Shown piece by piece: positions 11,023 through 20,647 of a stretch of DNA of 29,419 bases; position 1 is the first letter of the stretch, and every line of letters begins with the position of its first letter. Source of the stretch: Ophiothrix spiculata. Taxonomy: Eukaryota; Echinodermata; Ophiuroidea; Amphilepidida; Ophiotrichidae. The notes beneath the pieces are model-generated. The model was not told the origin of the DNA and did not search any database. It saw nothing but the letters and a program-made list of their open reading frames with translations. The stretch is taken from NCBI GenBank assembly GCA_000969725.1, contig JXSR01S005517.1, one strand, 5' to 3'. The position numbers were made by a program, and so were the translations under genes.

Positions 11023-11247
11023 TGGTGTGTTTACACTGTGACGACTTGTTTCGACTGAGGGTAACGTATTTTCAACTAAAAAGTTGTAACTGAAAACGAC
11101 TGATAGTAACGATAGTGTGCGTGGCTAGCAGCGTGTGTGAGCATTAACTGACGTTAACTAACGATGACAGGAATAAAATTCAACACTGCAATACACAGGT
11201 CTACGTTGCTTGTCGTTACCCCCAATTCGTCACAGTGTAAACGCACC
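11023..11247. mobile_element. 225-bp TTAA-flanked MITE
   Basis: The left end TGGTGTGTTTACACTGTGACGA and the reverse complement of the right end, GGTGCGTTTACACTGTGACGA, form a TIR of about 21 bp. TTAA flanks both sides (11019-11022 and 11248-11251). Block B has the uninterrupted site (CGCTAAATGAAG near 13032). TTAA target choice is typical of piggyBac and Kolobok superfamilies. The element has no coding capacity. Confidence 0.88.
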
Positions 11248-11784
11248 TTAAATGAAGTTCATCACCTTTATGGAGCATCATTTTTGAGTTAATAGCTTAA
11301 TTGTAATAAGAAAAGATTAATAATATAGAATCATTACAATTTGAAAAAAGTATAAAATTTTTTGAGTTCCAAAAACAACTTTTTAAAGCTTAATGATTGT
11401 ACATCTTTCACATTACTAGCACAAATTCATGTAATACCTTATGTGTGTTTGAACAAATATCAGGATTAATTAAAACTATGAAATAACTTGATTGACTAAA
11501 ATTGTTCCATCATATTTTATTCACTTCAAATTTTGATTAGAGATTCCGCATACACCTAATTTAGCTGACGTCGCCAGGTGCAAACTTTAATCAAGATAAA
11601 CATCTCTAAAGCATCTCAAATTCTCTATCACTACAAACCGTGAAATTAAATCTGCTCTATTATTATCACTTCTTCCTTGTAGCAATTTACAAAATAAATG
11701 ATCTGCATATCAGCATCTTGACTTTAGCATCTGTACCAAATGACTTGGTAGATGGATTTTTTTGTAAGTTTATTTTGAACCTGA

Positions 11785-11856
11785 AGATAGAGCTCTGTAA
11801 AATATCTAACAGAGTAACAAGACAACATTCAAATGACTTTTGTAATCCATAGAAAT
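11785..11856 (+). repeat. Junction repeat gamma, copy 2
   Basis: This is a direct match to 8130-8210, including TGTAAAATATCTAACAGA and ACAAGACAACATT. It sits between blocks A and B, so it probably belongs to the ancestral duplicated unit. Confidence 0.75.
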
Positions 11857-12608
11857 TATATTTGTGTCAATGCTTTCCTCTGTTCTTCATGTTTAAGGAT
11901 TTGAGCATCAATAAGCCTGGTAAAATATGTCCACATCAAATTCAGTTTTGCAAAAACCTTGTTTCGATTTCTACAGAAAGCTTGTTTAAAAATACTTAAA
12001 CAAAATTACAAACTGAAATAAAAAAACAAGCATGCATATGTACCAGACTGTGAGAAATAAATATTTTGCATAATATAAAGAGAAACAAATTATGATAGTA
12101 GTACTAGTAATTTGCTTTGAAAATTGTTTTTCAAAAACCACTTAAGACAAAATCTGAAACTCAAAAAGAAAAATTAGCATGCATCTATATAACTTAAACA
12201 GAAGAGGTAATATCTTGTGATTTTAAAGAAATAAATAAAGCATGATAGTTGTCACAGAAACCTACTCTGGAAATGCAATACAGACAAACATGCACATTAC
12301 AGAATAAAGCATCTATTCCAATATAGAAAAGCAAGAATACAATTATACACTTTTTCAAAAATATACATAGAAGGAACACAATTTGAATGTAAGATGCAAT
12401 TGCTGTATTAAATGAAAAGCAAGATAAGATTATCAAATATAACTAAATAACATACAACATACTCAATTTTTTGTTAGACATTAACTGAAATATATTTAGT
12501 ACACAATGTTACATATTTACCACATGATGTAGTGAATTGTAAAACTAAGGTAAATAAGTTCAAAGGCCAGTAAACCAGGTGTTTTTCTGTTTATTGTCCT
12601 AAGATATC

Positions 12609-12902
12609 ATGTAAAATAAAAAATAGTAATAATGTGAAGCAATTTCGAAATCAACTTAAGCAAAATATTATTCAAAATTATAAGTAAGTTTTTGAGCATG
12701 TCCTTGTTGTAGTCTTGTTTGAGTAGTTGTGCTGTTAGGTATTTATTTTTGTCTGTTACCTTTTGTTGTATTCTAGGGAAGGACATTTAACAGGCCTTAT
12801 TGGCCTTCCGGTCCTGTCCTCCATAATTATGTTCCGTTTCTATGTTATTTTGATGTATTTTATGGAAATAAAAGAATCTGAATCTGAATCTGAAAGAATC
12901 TG
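12609..12902 (+). mobile_element. 5'-truncated non-LTR retrotransposon (LINE) 3' tail
   Basis: The segment ends in AATAAAAGAATC followed by tandem TGAATC units, the kind of short-repeat tail seen on CR1/L2-type LINEs in invertebrate deuterostomes. Just upstream is a stable hairpin, AGGCC-TTATT-GGCCT (about 12792-12806). Comparison with block A (10883-10910) shows that this stretch is an insertion. AGATATC occurs on both sides (12602-12608 and 12912-12918) and may be the target-site duplication. No reverse transcriptase sequence remains. Clade assignment is by resemblance only. Confidence 0.7.
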
Positions 12903-13206
12903 AAGAAATGTAGATATCTTTAAAAAATTCCACTTAGGTTTTGAAATGAACTTTACAGATCTATGTATTAAACAAAGCATAAATTTTTGAATATGCAAAA
13001 AATAAAATATGTGTGTTTTAAAATATATATCGCTAAATGAAGTTCATCACGTTTATGGAGCACATCATTTTTGAGTTAATAGCTTAATTGTAATTAGAAA
13101 AAATTAATGATATAGAGTCATTTAAAAACTCAAAGACCATACATTCAAAAAGTATAAAAACAGCTTTTTAAAGCTTAATGATTGTGCATCTTTCACCAGT
13201 GTTGTA

Positions 13207-13360
13207 GTCGAGGACCTGGTGTCCGAGGCCAAGGCCAAGGCCAAGGACTTGGTATCCGAGGCCAAGGCCAAGGCCAAGGACTTGGTATCCGAGGCCAAGG
13301 ACTAGTTGTCCGAGGCCAAGGACTTGTGTCTCCGAGGCCAAGGCCGAGGACCAAGGACTT
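13207..13360 (+). repeat. Left subterminal GGCCAA minisatellite of the hAT element
   Basis: Two 33-bp units made of CCGAGGCCAAGGCC plus AAGGACTTGGTAT are followed by shortened units. The hexamer GGCCAA is reiterated inside each. Open frames on both strands here (Gly/Gln/Leu-rich) are simply translated repeat. hAT transposases are known to bind short reiterated subterminal motifs, so this may be a transposase-binding region. Confidence 0.9.
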
Positions 13361-13754
13361 TTACAATGCAACTAATACCTGCACTAAAACACACTCATGC
13401 TCCATCTTGGTATTTGACATAAAATGACATTTTTACCATGACTGACCTTGAGTATAATAGGGATATTCATTGTTTAAGTTTGGTCAATGTGGGGTTAAGG
13501 GTTAATGAATTTCAGCAGTGACAATGAAATGATCTCAATGACATGGATGAACTTTTTGAAATTTGTAGGTTTCACCTTTAAAATGACCATATGACTTTGG
13601 CCAATAAAATTTTTACCTTAATCAAATGGCATTTCATGGTCAAGGTTTGGTCCATGTGAGGTAAAGGGTTCTTGAGTTATGGCATTGACTTTGAAATTAC
13701 CTAGAATGAGATGGATGACCTTTTGAACATTTTTTCGGGGTTTAACTTTGTAAA

Positions 13755-13768
13755 TGACCTTTTGACCT
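13755..13768 (-). promoter_or_regulatory. DR2-type nuclear receptor half-site pair
   Basis: TGACCT-TT-TGACCT, which is AGGTCA-AA-AGGTCA on the minus strand, lies in the hAT interior, a stretch rich in further TGACC words (13736-13800). The arrangement fits a DR2 nuclear-receptor element. No evidence of function is visible, and such words are common in this element. Confidence 0.3.
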
Positions 13769-14383
13769 TGGATGACTTTGACTGGACCCCTTTGGCCTCA
13801 CCTGGAGGTTGGTGATGAGGTGTGCAAGTTTAGTTGAGATATACACCCAATATTGTAGGGGAAGATGGCAACCCGGGGTCACTTACAATGATGGATGGTA
13901 CGGTTATGTGCCACGCTCAAGATGCTAATTCCAAGAATACTTCAGTTCCAAAGACTCCGATTTTCCTTCAATTTTCAAGGAAATAACTCAAGTTTGTGTT
14001 TAATAAAGTTTTCAACCAAATTTTGAAAAATGTTTAGCTCTATTAGTCGTTTTTTATGGGAAAAAACAGTTCCTGAGACACAATTGAAAAAAAAATCAGT
14101 GCCATTGACCCTATTTTTGACCAAAAATCAGTTACGCAAGACTCTATGTTGGATATCGCGTGCAGCAATAGGCCTACTTACCAAGAAATTTTTAGTACCC
14201 CTGGACATGGCAACAGATTACCCCTCTGACATTTGATAATTATGATTGGCATCAGTCATGAAAGTTATTGTTATAATGCATGCAAGGATGTTGTGAATAT
14301 CTTCTTTGCAAAGTTTCACCTAAAGATCATTTTTTTTTAAATTTCGAAGTAATATTTTTCAATAAAAACAAGCAATTTTGCCT

Positions 14384-14540
14384 GTCCTCGGCACCGAGGA
14401 CCAAGGACTTAGAGGTCCGAGGCCAAGGCCAAGGCCAAGGACTTCATGTCCGAGGCCAAGGCCTTCATGTCCGAGGACCAAGGACTTCAAAAAATGTCCT
14501 TAAGGACTCCTCGAGGCCAAGGCCTGGCCTTGAGGACTAC
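14384..14540 (+). repeat. Right subterminal GGCCAA minisatellite of the hAT element
   Basis: The same CCGAGGCCAAGGCC units as at 13207-13360 occur here in the same orientation, with TTCATGT replacing TTGGTAT. It opens with the perfect hairpin TCCTCGG-CA-CCGAGGA. Same-strand orientation means that the arrays are direct repeats although the TIRs are inverted. Confidence 0.88.
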
Positions 14541-15208
14541 AACACTGTCTTTCACATTACTAGCACACACTCACATAATACCTTATGTGTGTATGAACAA
14601 ATATCAGGATTAATTAAAATATGAACTTGATTGACTGAAATGTTTCACCAAATGTCAATCACTTCAAATTTTGATTGAATATTCTACATTTATTCTTATT
14701 TTGCTGACTTGGCCAGGTGCAAACTTTAATCAAGATCAACATCTCTAAACTATCTCAAATTCTCTATCACTACAAACCGTGAAATTAAACCTGCTCTATT
14801 ATTATCACTTCTTCCTTGTAGCAATTTACAAAACAAATTATCTTATCTGCATATCAGCATCTTAACTTTGAGTATCTTTAGCATCTGTACCAAATGCCTT
14901 GATAGCTGGATTTTTTTTTTGTTCTTTACTTTGCCAGAAAGTGGGAAAACTCTTGCAACAATCATTACACCTATTAAAACTTTGCTATTTTAAAATATAA
15001 GGCTTAAAAATTACATTCCAACTTGAAATTTGTAATTAATCATTACAAGTTTATCATTTTCAATGGTTACCTGGATTTTCAATATACTAAAATGCATAAA
15101 CATTCTAGTATTATATAAAAATATGTTAAATTCCATCAGGTACGTACATTTATGATCCTTATGCTGGATCTACTGGCAAAGTTTATAGATATCTGGATCT
15201 TTTACTAC

Positions 15209-15238
15209 AAAAACAAACAATCAAACAAACAAACAAAT
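15209..15238 (+). repeat. (CAAA)n microsatellite
   Basis: Tandem CAAA units with one CAAT interruption. The paralogous position in R2 (about 20946-20967) has a shorter uninterrupted tract. Confidence 0.85.
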
Positions 15239-15817
15239 ACATTGCCCTCACATCAAAACTGAGTCACTTAATTGTCATACCAGCAAAATTGTAAATATAA
15301 TAACAGTTTAAAACTATAACTCATTATTCTTCATTAGAATCTAAACCTTTTAACAATATTTTATGTAAAGTGAAATGTAATAGTTAATTAATAATAAAAG
15401 AACAATGCCCTCGCTACATCCATAATGGGTGTTAAAAAGAAATCTGTAATTGATTCACTACAGGTAAATGCTCTTTTAAATTAAGCTGAACTGGCGCTGA
15501 ATGAAAGCCTCGTGCTCAATTTAACAATAAATTGGGCCATTGATAATGTAATATAAATGAGCTCCCAGTCAACATCTCTTGAAATATTGATATGATATAC
15601 CATGATCTACGGCAAAATGGTGGCCTGGCTTATTTCTGAACTTTACTTAAATGGTGGAATAATAGTGGAAGCGGAAAATCTAAGAATACAGAGTAGTTTC
15701 AAAAGATATTGGAACCGTGGACCTCTTCATTTTCCCCATAACTAAACGATGGCATCACCAAGAGTCTATCTGTCAGTCTACTTAATTGTGAATTTATTTG
15801 GTCAAATTTAAATGACC

Positions 15818-15823
15818 CACGTG
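15818..15823. promoter_or_regulatory. CACGTG in left TIR of MITE copy 2
   Basis: This CACGTG lies at the inner edge of the TIR, mirrored by another in the right TIR at 16315-16320. It may be a site used in transposition or a host bHLH-zip site carried by the element. Confidence 0.45.
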
Positions 15824-16314
15824 ACCTTATAGTGCGTCGCCATTTTCATAGGTTTGAAAAAATAGCAAAATTATAGCCGAGTAATAAACCACAAATATCA
15901 ACAAGCAATACATTGTGACACATGTAAACATATAAAATTGCACCAATAATACACAAACATGGCTGGATAGTCTAGTAAATAATATAAAAGTGACATAAAC
16001 TTGCCTTTTATGATTCTCTCTGCTGACCAATGTAGTAAAAATCAACATAAACACGTAAATGTCGGTGTTTGAATCCATTTTTTCTGCACAATCCGCAGAT
16101 AGATATTAATTTCCGTGTATGTATCGCTTTATTTTTATATGTTCTTAAACATAGCAAATAAACAAGATGACCTTCATAGTAACAAATTTGCTTGAGTGAT
16201 TTTCCATTCAACTCCTAGGTCAACTCTTGTCTCACCGTATACTAAAACATACGCAGCCTGACAGAGCAGGTCGAGGTTTCGAGGTTCAACAACCGTGACG
16301 ATAAACACAGTGAC

Positions 16315-16320
16315 CACGTG
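16315..16320. promoter_or_regulatory. CACGTG in right TIR of MITE copy 2
   Basis: Symmetric counterpart of the site at 15818-15823. It sits at the same distance from its terminus. Confidence 0.45.
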
Positions 16321-16849
16321 GGTTAAATAAAAATGACCAAATAAATACAAAATTAAGCAAACTGTCTGTATGATCAACCACTTTATGACATGTTGCCACT
16401 TGGCACATCTTGAACACAAATTGTTAAAGAAAGTGAAAAAGTTGTGGAAAAGTGTTTGAACAATTTGTACAATTTAAGAATCATAGTGGATGTGTCTGTT
16501 TGTACTTTTAAGGGATCCATTTTGACTCACATACTTTTCAAATATATTTCAATATATTCTACCCCAAGGTATTTAATCTCATCTCAACAGAAAGGCTTCT
16601 TGAGATTTAGTTCAGTTATGGTTAAACTACATTGGTGGAAACTCCAAGTTGGAAACAACTGAAATATCAAAATTCAATGAAAGTGCAGATTGCATAAAAT
16701 GTTTCCTTACCTCAAGGATTTTCACTCCAAGAAAATTTGAAATGCAAAATTTTTTGTTACAAAGGAGCTTCCTCAAAAAGGGCAATGTGACAAAAACAAA
16801 CCCATGCCTGGACATTTTATCAGGAAATTAACAAGATATAATGAGTTGC

Positions 16850-17380
16850 CAGTTTGTCATATAAAGTATCATTAACATGCATTAGATGCCTTGCATCATC
16901 ATTCAGGGATTTAATATAGGCTCTGAATATAATCCACTCAAATCTACATGTAACCTCTGAAAATCTGAAGAAATTTGAATGCATTTCTGTTTAGGTTTCT
17001 CTGTCTTTTTTTTTTCAGGTAGAATTAAGTGACCAGTTTAATATGACTTAACTTTGTTGGCTAAAACTCTTATTTAAAATGCAATGAAAACATTTCAAAT
17101 TTTCATATTGAATATTTTGAAAATTGTAATACTACATACAGGCCTAGTTTGCATAACACATTTTAAATCTCTTTATCAACAATATTCTCTCTGACTAATA
17201 ATGGAATAATTTAAGTATTTGGCTACAAAAGTAGCTACCTCAAAAAGTGCAATGTGACAAGAAATAAGCATATGCCATATCAGGTATCATTAACAGATGC
17301 CTTGCATCATTCAGGGATTTAATATAGGCTCTGAATATAATCCACTCAAATCTACATGTAACCTTAGCTTGATAATTGTG
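16850..17380 (+). repeat. Internal duplication within R1
   Basis: The stretch TTCAGGGATTTAATATAGGC through CTACATGTAACCT occurs at about 16901-16953 and again at about 17310-17362, about 410 bp apart. R2 has it only once (23809-23863). The intervening DNA matches the start of R3 (26180-26480). R1 therefore retains both arrangements that are split between R2 and R3. Confidence 0.75.
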
Positions 17381-17851
17381 TTGAAACACGGGGTATTAAT
17401 TGAACATTACAGTATTGCCATTGGATAAGAAATAACATGAAAAGAAATCCTAGGAGCTTAATACAAAGATAGATGTGTCTCTCATTTATCATTATGTAGT
17501 TTATTTTTCAATTTGTAATTGAGCCAGGGGCTCTGCATGGGTGAGAGTAATCAAAATGAGGCCATTTTAGTTTTGCACATAACTAAAGAGTACGGAATGG
17601 TGGATTGCGATGTTCGTTAATAGAAAATTAGAAGAGTACAATGGCCCATACCTAAGGACCTCATTTTATAGTACACATACTAATTGCCCTGCAGTTGGAT
17701 GCTGTAATGTAGGGTAGATTTAATTAAAGTGATGTAACAGAGGGGAGCTAAGTCTTTTTTGTCCAATTTTACTTGGGTGTATGGCAGCTTTTTCTACAGC
17801 AAATGTTCAATTTTGCTGACCCAAAACCAATTTCCTCAGTACTTTTAAGTA

Positions 17852-17881
17852 TTTTTTTTTTTTTTTTTTTTGGGGGGGGGG
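17852..17881 (+). repeat. Poly-T (20) followed by poly-G (10)
   Basis: Adjacent homopolymers occur within R1. The paralogous sites in R2 and R3 have only short T runs, so this is a local expansion. Lys/Pro-rich minus-strand open frames across it (17769-18060) are artefacts. Confidence 0.9.
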
Positions 17882-18209
17882 TTAAATGTTTTGACTGAAG
17901 ACCTTTCGTTCTCTTCATTTTCCCATTCGATTTCAAGTTTTCCCTTCTGTATTTCAACTTTTTTTTGTAATCTTGCACCCACCTGTACCCCTACCCTAGT
18001 ATTAATTACCCTCGCCCATGGGGATGTATCCATAGCTCTATTCAAAATTACCGAATACAAAGGTCTAATGAATTGAGTGACACAACATCCTTAAAAAGAT
18101 CTGTTACATCAGTATTGTGTTACATTCTTAGATGCAAAAACATATACTGTAATCCAATCAATTACTTAGTTTAAAACATCACAATAATAGGACTTGATTC
18201 ACTCCGTAA

Positions 18210-18537
18210 AGGCGGTGTCACACATCACTATATTGACCCAAAACGTTTGAATAATGTACAAAGTTTAGGCTATACGGTGACGAGAGATTATATACGGTGA
18301 AGAAATCCATACAATTGAACGTATTGACTGACGAACATGAAACGAATAGACCGTACAATGACCGAACGACTTGCGGATAAGAAGCGGAAAAGTTGTCTCG
18401 TCTCAATGAACAACGCCGAATGAGAACCGGACGTGTTCCGTACTAAACGAATAAATTGAGTATGAGGAACATACAAAGCGAATTAGTAACGTACGAATAG
18501 TACATTTTCGTCAATACGGTGATGTGTGACACCGCCT
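18210..18537. mobile_element. PIF/Harbinger-like MITE, 328 bp
   Basis: AGGCGGTGTCACACATCAC at the left equals the reverse complement of the right end, and the TIR extends to about 29 bp with two mismatches. TAA flanks both ends (18207-18209 and 18538-18540). A 3-bp TWA duplication is the hallmark of PIF/Harbinger. R2 has the empty site near 24690 (TTTGTAGTATTAGC). Minus-strand frames here (18218-18476) have no transposase features. Confidence 0.88.
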
Positions 18538-19536
18538 TAATATTAACATGTATTTTATCATTTCCTCACAGTTTTCAGGTGAGAGTTCAAGAGCTTTTCG
18601 GTTGAATCAATGCCAAACAATGACAATTTGAAAACTAATACTATACTCATTAATTAAAATACCAGAAAACATCTGCTTGGAAGAATTCATTATAAAAACT
18701 TTATAATATTTTTGAAACACACACAAACTAAACCACAATCTTTGAGAAATTTCAAATCTGTATGCAACATTACAAAGAAAAGCAAAAATAAACATGATAT
18801 ATCAATGAACAAGTAAAAACAGGTACAGCACAAGTTTTAAACAGGTTAATTATATGATAAAATGTCGCTAAATGTGGCCCTAAATGATGCACTCCAAATA
18901 AAGTGCCATCTACTGGGACTAATTTATTCTTCCAGGGAGATACATAATTTCAATATAAGTGGAATTGATTAAATTATTATTTATATTTTTTTAAATATCA
19001 AACACTTTAATGAAATTTTGTTCAGAACATTATTTACGTGATAAGGAGTCTTGATTAAACTAAAAATCACAAAACAACACAAAACAAAAGGCATGCTCTG
19101 AATGAAAAATCCATAAACTTTTACAACCACAGTTTAGGCACGATTAATAAAAAAATTAAATAAACTGTTTTTGTTGGAATGTAACAGGAAGAATTCCCAA
19201 AATAACCACATTAAATATAATCTACTTAGAAAATGTATCATGTTTATTAGAACTCCACCATTCATAATTATATAATTTCATAATATCCTAACCTAATTTA
19301 TGGAGTAATTAAAATATTTCAGAACCATGTCTATATTTTGAAACTTGTCTGTCACCAAAAGAAAGGAAAAGGGAGCAGATCAATCTTATCAACTGTATTA
19401 TAACATAATAAAAAGTTTTCTTCATTGATGTTCTTCACGTTCTTGGGAAAATATAACTTAGTTTAATTAATGGCATAATTGCAGCTTTTAATGATTCTTG
19501 GAAAATATAGTCAAAACCCACTCAACTTATTCTTAA

Positions 19537-19746
19537 AGAAACTTGGTCCAATTTCTCAAAATTTAGCTTTCTTTATCAAATGAAAGATGACCTCTCCAGA
19601 GTTTTAAATCATATTTCAGTTGAACTGGTTGCACTATTCAATGGAACATAGCTCAGCCATGAAATTTGACATGATATGAGCAATAGTTTGGTACCAAAAA
19701 TCTCAAAAAAATTGAAAAAAAGTTGAGGCAATCGGACCATGCTGCT
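19537..19746. mobile_element. TTAA-flanked MITE, GGTCCGATT family, copy 1 (210 bp)
   Basis: The left end AGAAACTTGGTCCAATT and the reverse complement of the right end, AGCAGCATGGTCCGATT, form an imperfect TIR of 17 bp. TTAA flanks both sides (19533-19536 and 19747-19750). The same family is at 20999-21322, which shares CTTTTATTT-like and TACCAAAAATCT words internally. It lies just beyond the end of R1. Confidence 0.8.
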
Positions 19747-19828
19747 TTAAATTCATTATAAGCAACAGAAGATTAACAAATTACACATTTTTATTTTTAA
19801 AAAACAAATTTGTACTTCACCGATTTAA

Positions 19829-20647
19829 GCCTTTAGTGGCCATGTGGGTCATTTTGACCCATAACAAGGGGGTTCTTTTTCAGCAAAATTTTGAAGGGTA
19901 TATGAGTGTTTGGTTTGTTTGGAATGTATTTATATGCAAAGTAGATAAAATTTCCTTTATTTTGATACCAAATTTTACTCGTTTTGACATTTAGTGTTCG
20001 ATTTCCTGCCATTAAGGCAAAATATGTGAAAATCCCATTCATTTACATGCACAATGTGTGAAACAATGGTTTAAATTTGGCGGGCAAGTAAAAAGTCCTC
20101 AAAATGGTCCAATTATTGATATTTTGGTAATTAAAAGTTTTATTTATACTTTTAAACTAAACTTTTAAGCTAAAATAAATCAATTTGGTGTTTAAAAGAA
20201 TCCAAAATGGCGGCCAAAATTACAAAGCAGCGGCCATTTTGTCAATTTTTGGTATTTTTTATCATTTTAAATTTTCAGCTTTTTTGACGTATCTCGGCCA
20301 TACAAGGTCCGATTTCATCCATAGGTGTCAAAATGCTCAGAAAGTTATTTCCTTTCTGTTCAAAAAGTTTGTTTGAGGTGGAATATTGGAAAGATACATT
20401 TTTGACTCCAGAAACAAATAATTTTATCATGGATAAAATCAAATGTTTACATTTTGGTTGCCATGGCAACCATATCAACGACAAAATAATGTTTCTGTGT
20501 CGCTTATTAAATTCCCCTTGATGTTAGCTTTCATAATATATATACTCATAGGTACTTATCATTAATAGTTTCTTAGATATGTTAGCTTATCTGTACCTCT
20601 GTCACAATAGCTCAAATTTCAAAAAAATTAATTTGGCCACTAAAGGC
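19829..20647. mobile_element. piggyBac-like TTAA-flanked element, 819 bp
   Basis: GCCTTTAGTGGCCA at the left equals the reverse complement of the right end (TGGCCACTAAAGGC). TTAA flanks both sides (19825-19828 and 20648-20651). A subterminal hairpin GGGTCATTTTGACCC follows the left TIR (about 19847-19861). TTAA targeting with short perfect TIRs is typical of piggyBac. Kolobok is an alternative. The interior has no transposase: frames at 19833-20042, 20185-20376 and 20275-20521 are short and overlap. It contains two CGGCC-ATTTT words and a perfect X-box. Confidence 0.88.
20457..20470. promoter_or_regulatory. Perfect RFX X-box palindrome
   Basis: GTTGCCATGGCAAC is the symmetric X-box bound by RFX-family transcription factors, which regulate ciliary genes in animals. 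Including flanking bases the palindrome is 16 bp (20456-20471). It lies inside the TTAA-flanked element. The match is exact, but any regulatory use is inferred. Confidence 0.55.

Larger units (their letters stand above)
9576..11765 (+). repeat. Duplicated block A
   Basis: This block aligns in direct orientation with block B (11874-14915). It runs from TTTCCTCTATTCTTCATG, through AAAAGAAAAATTAGCATG and AGCATCTATTCCAATATAGA, to ACTACAAACCGTGAAATTAAA. After removing its two insertions (10068-10647 and 11023-11247) about 1.4 kb remains, close to block B without its insertions. The last 190 bp (from about 11576) also occurs at 14714 and 20702. Short open frames inside it (9767-9985 and 11640-11852) are not gene-like. 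Confidence 0.85.
13197..14547. mobile_element. Non-autonomous hAT transposon, 1351 bp
   Basis: The left end is CAGTGTTGTAGTCGAGGAC, and the reverse complement of the right end is CAGTGTTGTAGTCCTCAAGG. TCTTTCAC is duplicated exactly at 13189-13196 and 14548-14555, the 8-bp TSD expected of the hAT superfamily. Block A preserves the empty site at 11404-11411 within matching flanks. Both subterminal regions carry GGCCAA-rich arrays. The interior is non-coding (frames at 13168-13427, 14030-14236 and 14280-14624 are not transposase-like), so mobilisation would need a transposase from elsewhere. Confidence 0.95.
11874..14915 (+). repeat. Duplicated block B
   Basis: This is the direct paralogue of block A. 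It carries two insertions absent from A, a LINE tail (about 12609-12902) and a hAT element (13197-14547). Removing them leaves about 1.4 kb. It lacks the two MITEs that interrupt A, so each insertion is later than the duplication or was precisely lost from one copy. Its last 200 bp (from about 14714) is also the start of module R1. Confidence 0.85.
15774..16364 (-). mobile_element. MITE family with 53-bp TIRs and 5-bp TSD, copy 2
   Basis: The left end starts CAGTCTACTTAATTGTG, and the reverse complement of the right end starts CAGTTTGCTTAATTTTG. The two 53-bp arms agree at roughly 42 positions. TCTGT is duplicated at 15769-15773 and 16365-16369. R2 shows the empty site at about 23310-23325 (CTATCGGTATGA). 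The interior is the reverse complement of much of 10068-10647. Its arms are more diverged than those of copy 1, so it is probably the older insertion. An 83-codon minus frame (15827-16078) resembles the frame in copy 1 but has no known domain. Confidence 0.92.
14714..19530 (+). repeat. Duplicated module R1
   Basis: It aligns in direct orientation with R2 (20702-25725) and in part with R3 (26175-29419). Shared landmarks are ACTACAAACCGTGAAATTAAA, AATGGTGGCCTGGCTTATTT, TTCAGGGATTTAATATA, GGGCTCTGCATGGGTGAGA and GAGCTTTTCGGTTGAATCA. It carries two insertions absent from R2 (15774-16364 and 18210-18537). Open frames inside it (16174-16419 through 18607-18795) are short, overlap on both strands, and several cross repeats. 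None is a supported gene. Confidence 0.88.

Noticed and set aside
13168-13427. Overlapping Gly/Gln- and Gly/Leu-rich frames on both strands
   Set aside because: They are the translated GGCCAA minisatellite at the left end of the hAT element. Both strands stay open only because the repeat unit length is a multiple of three.
14280-14624. Longest open frame in the window, 114 codons
   Set aside because: It runs through the right minisatellite, across the hAT terminus and into flanking DNA, so it cannot be an ancestral gene.
17769-18076. Lys/Pro-rich minus frames and an overlapping plus frame
   Set aside because: They are produced by the poly-T/poly-G tract and have no counterpart in R2.
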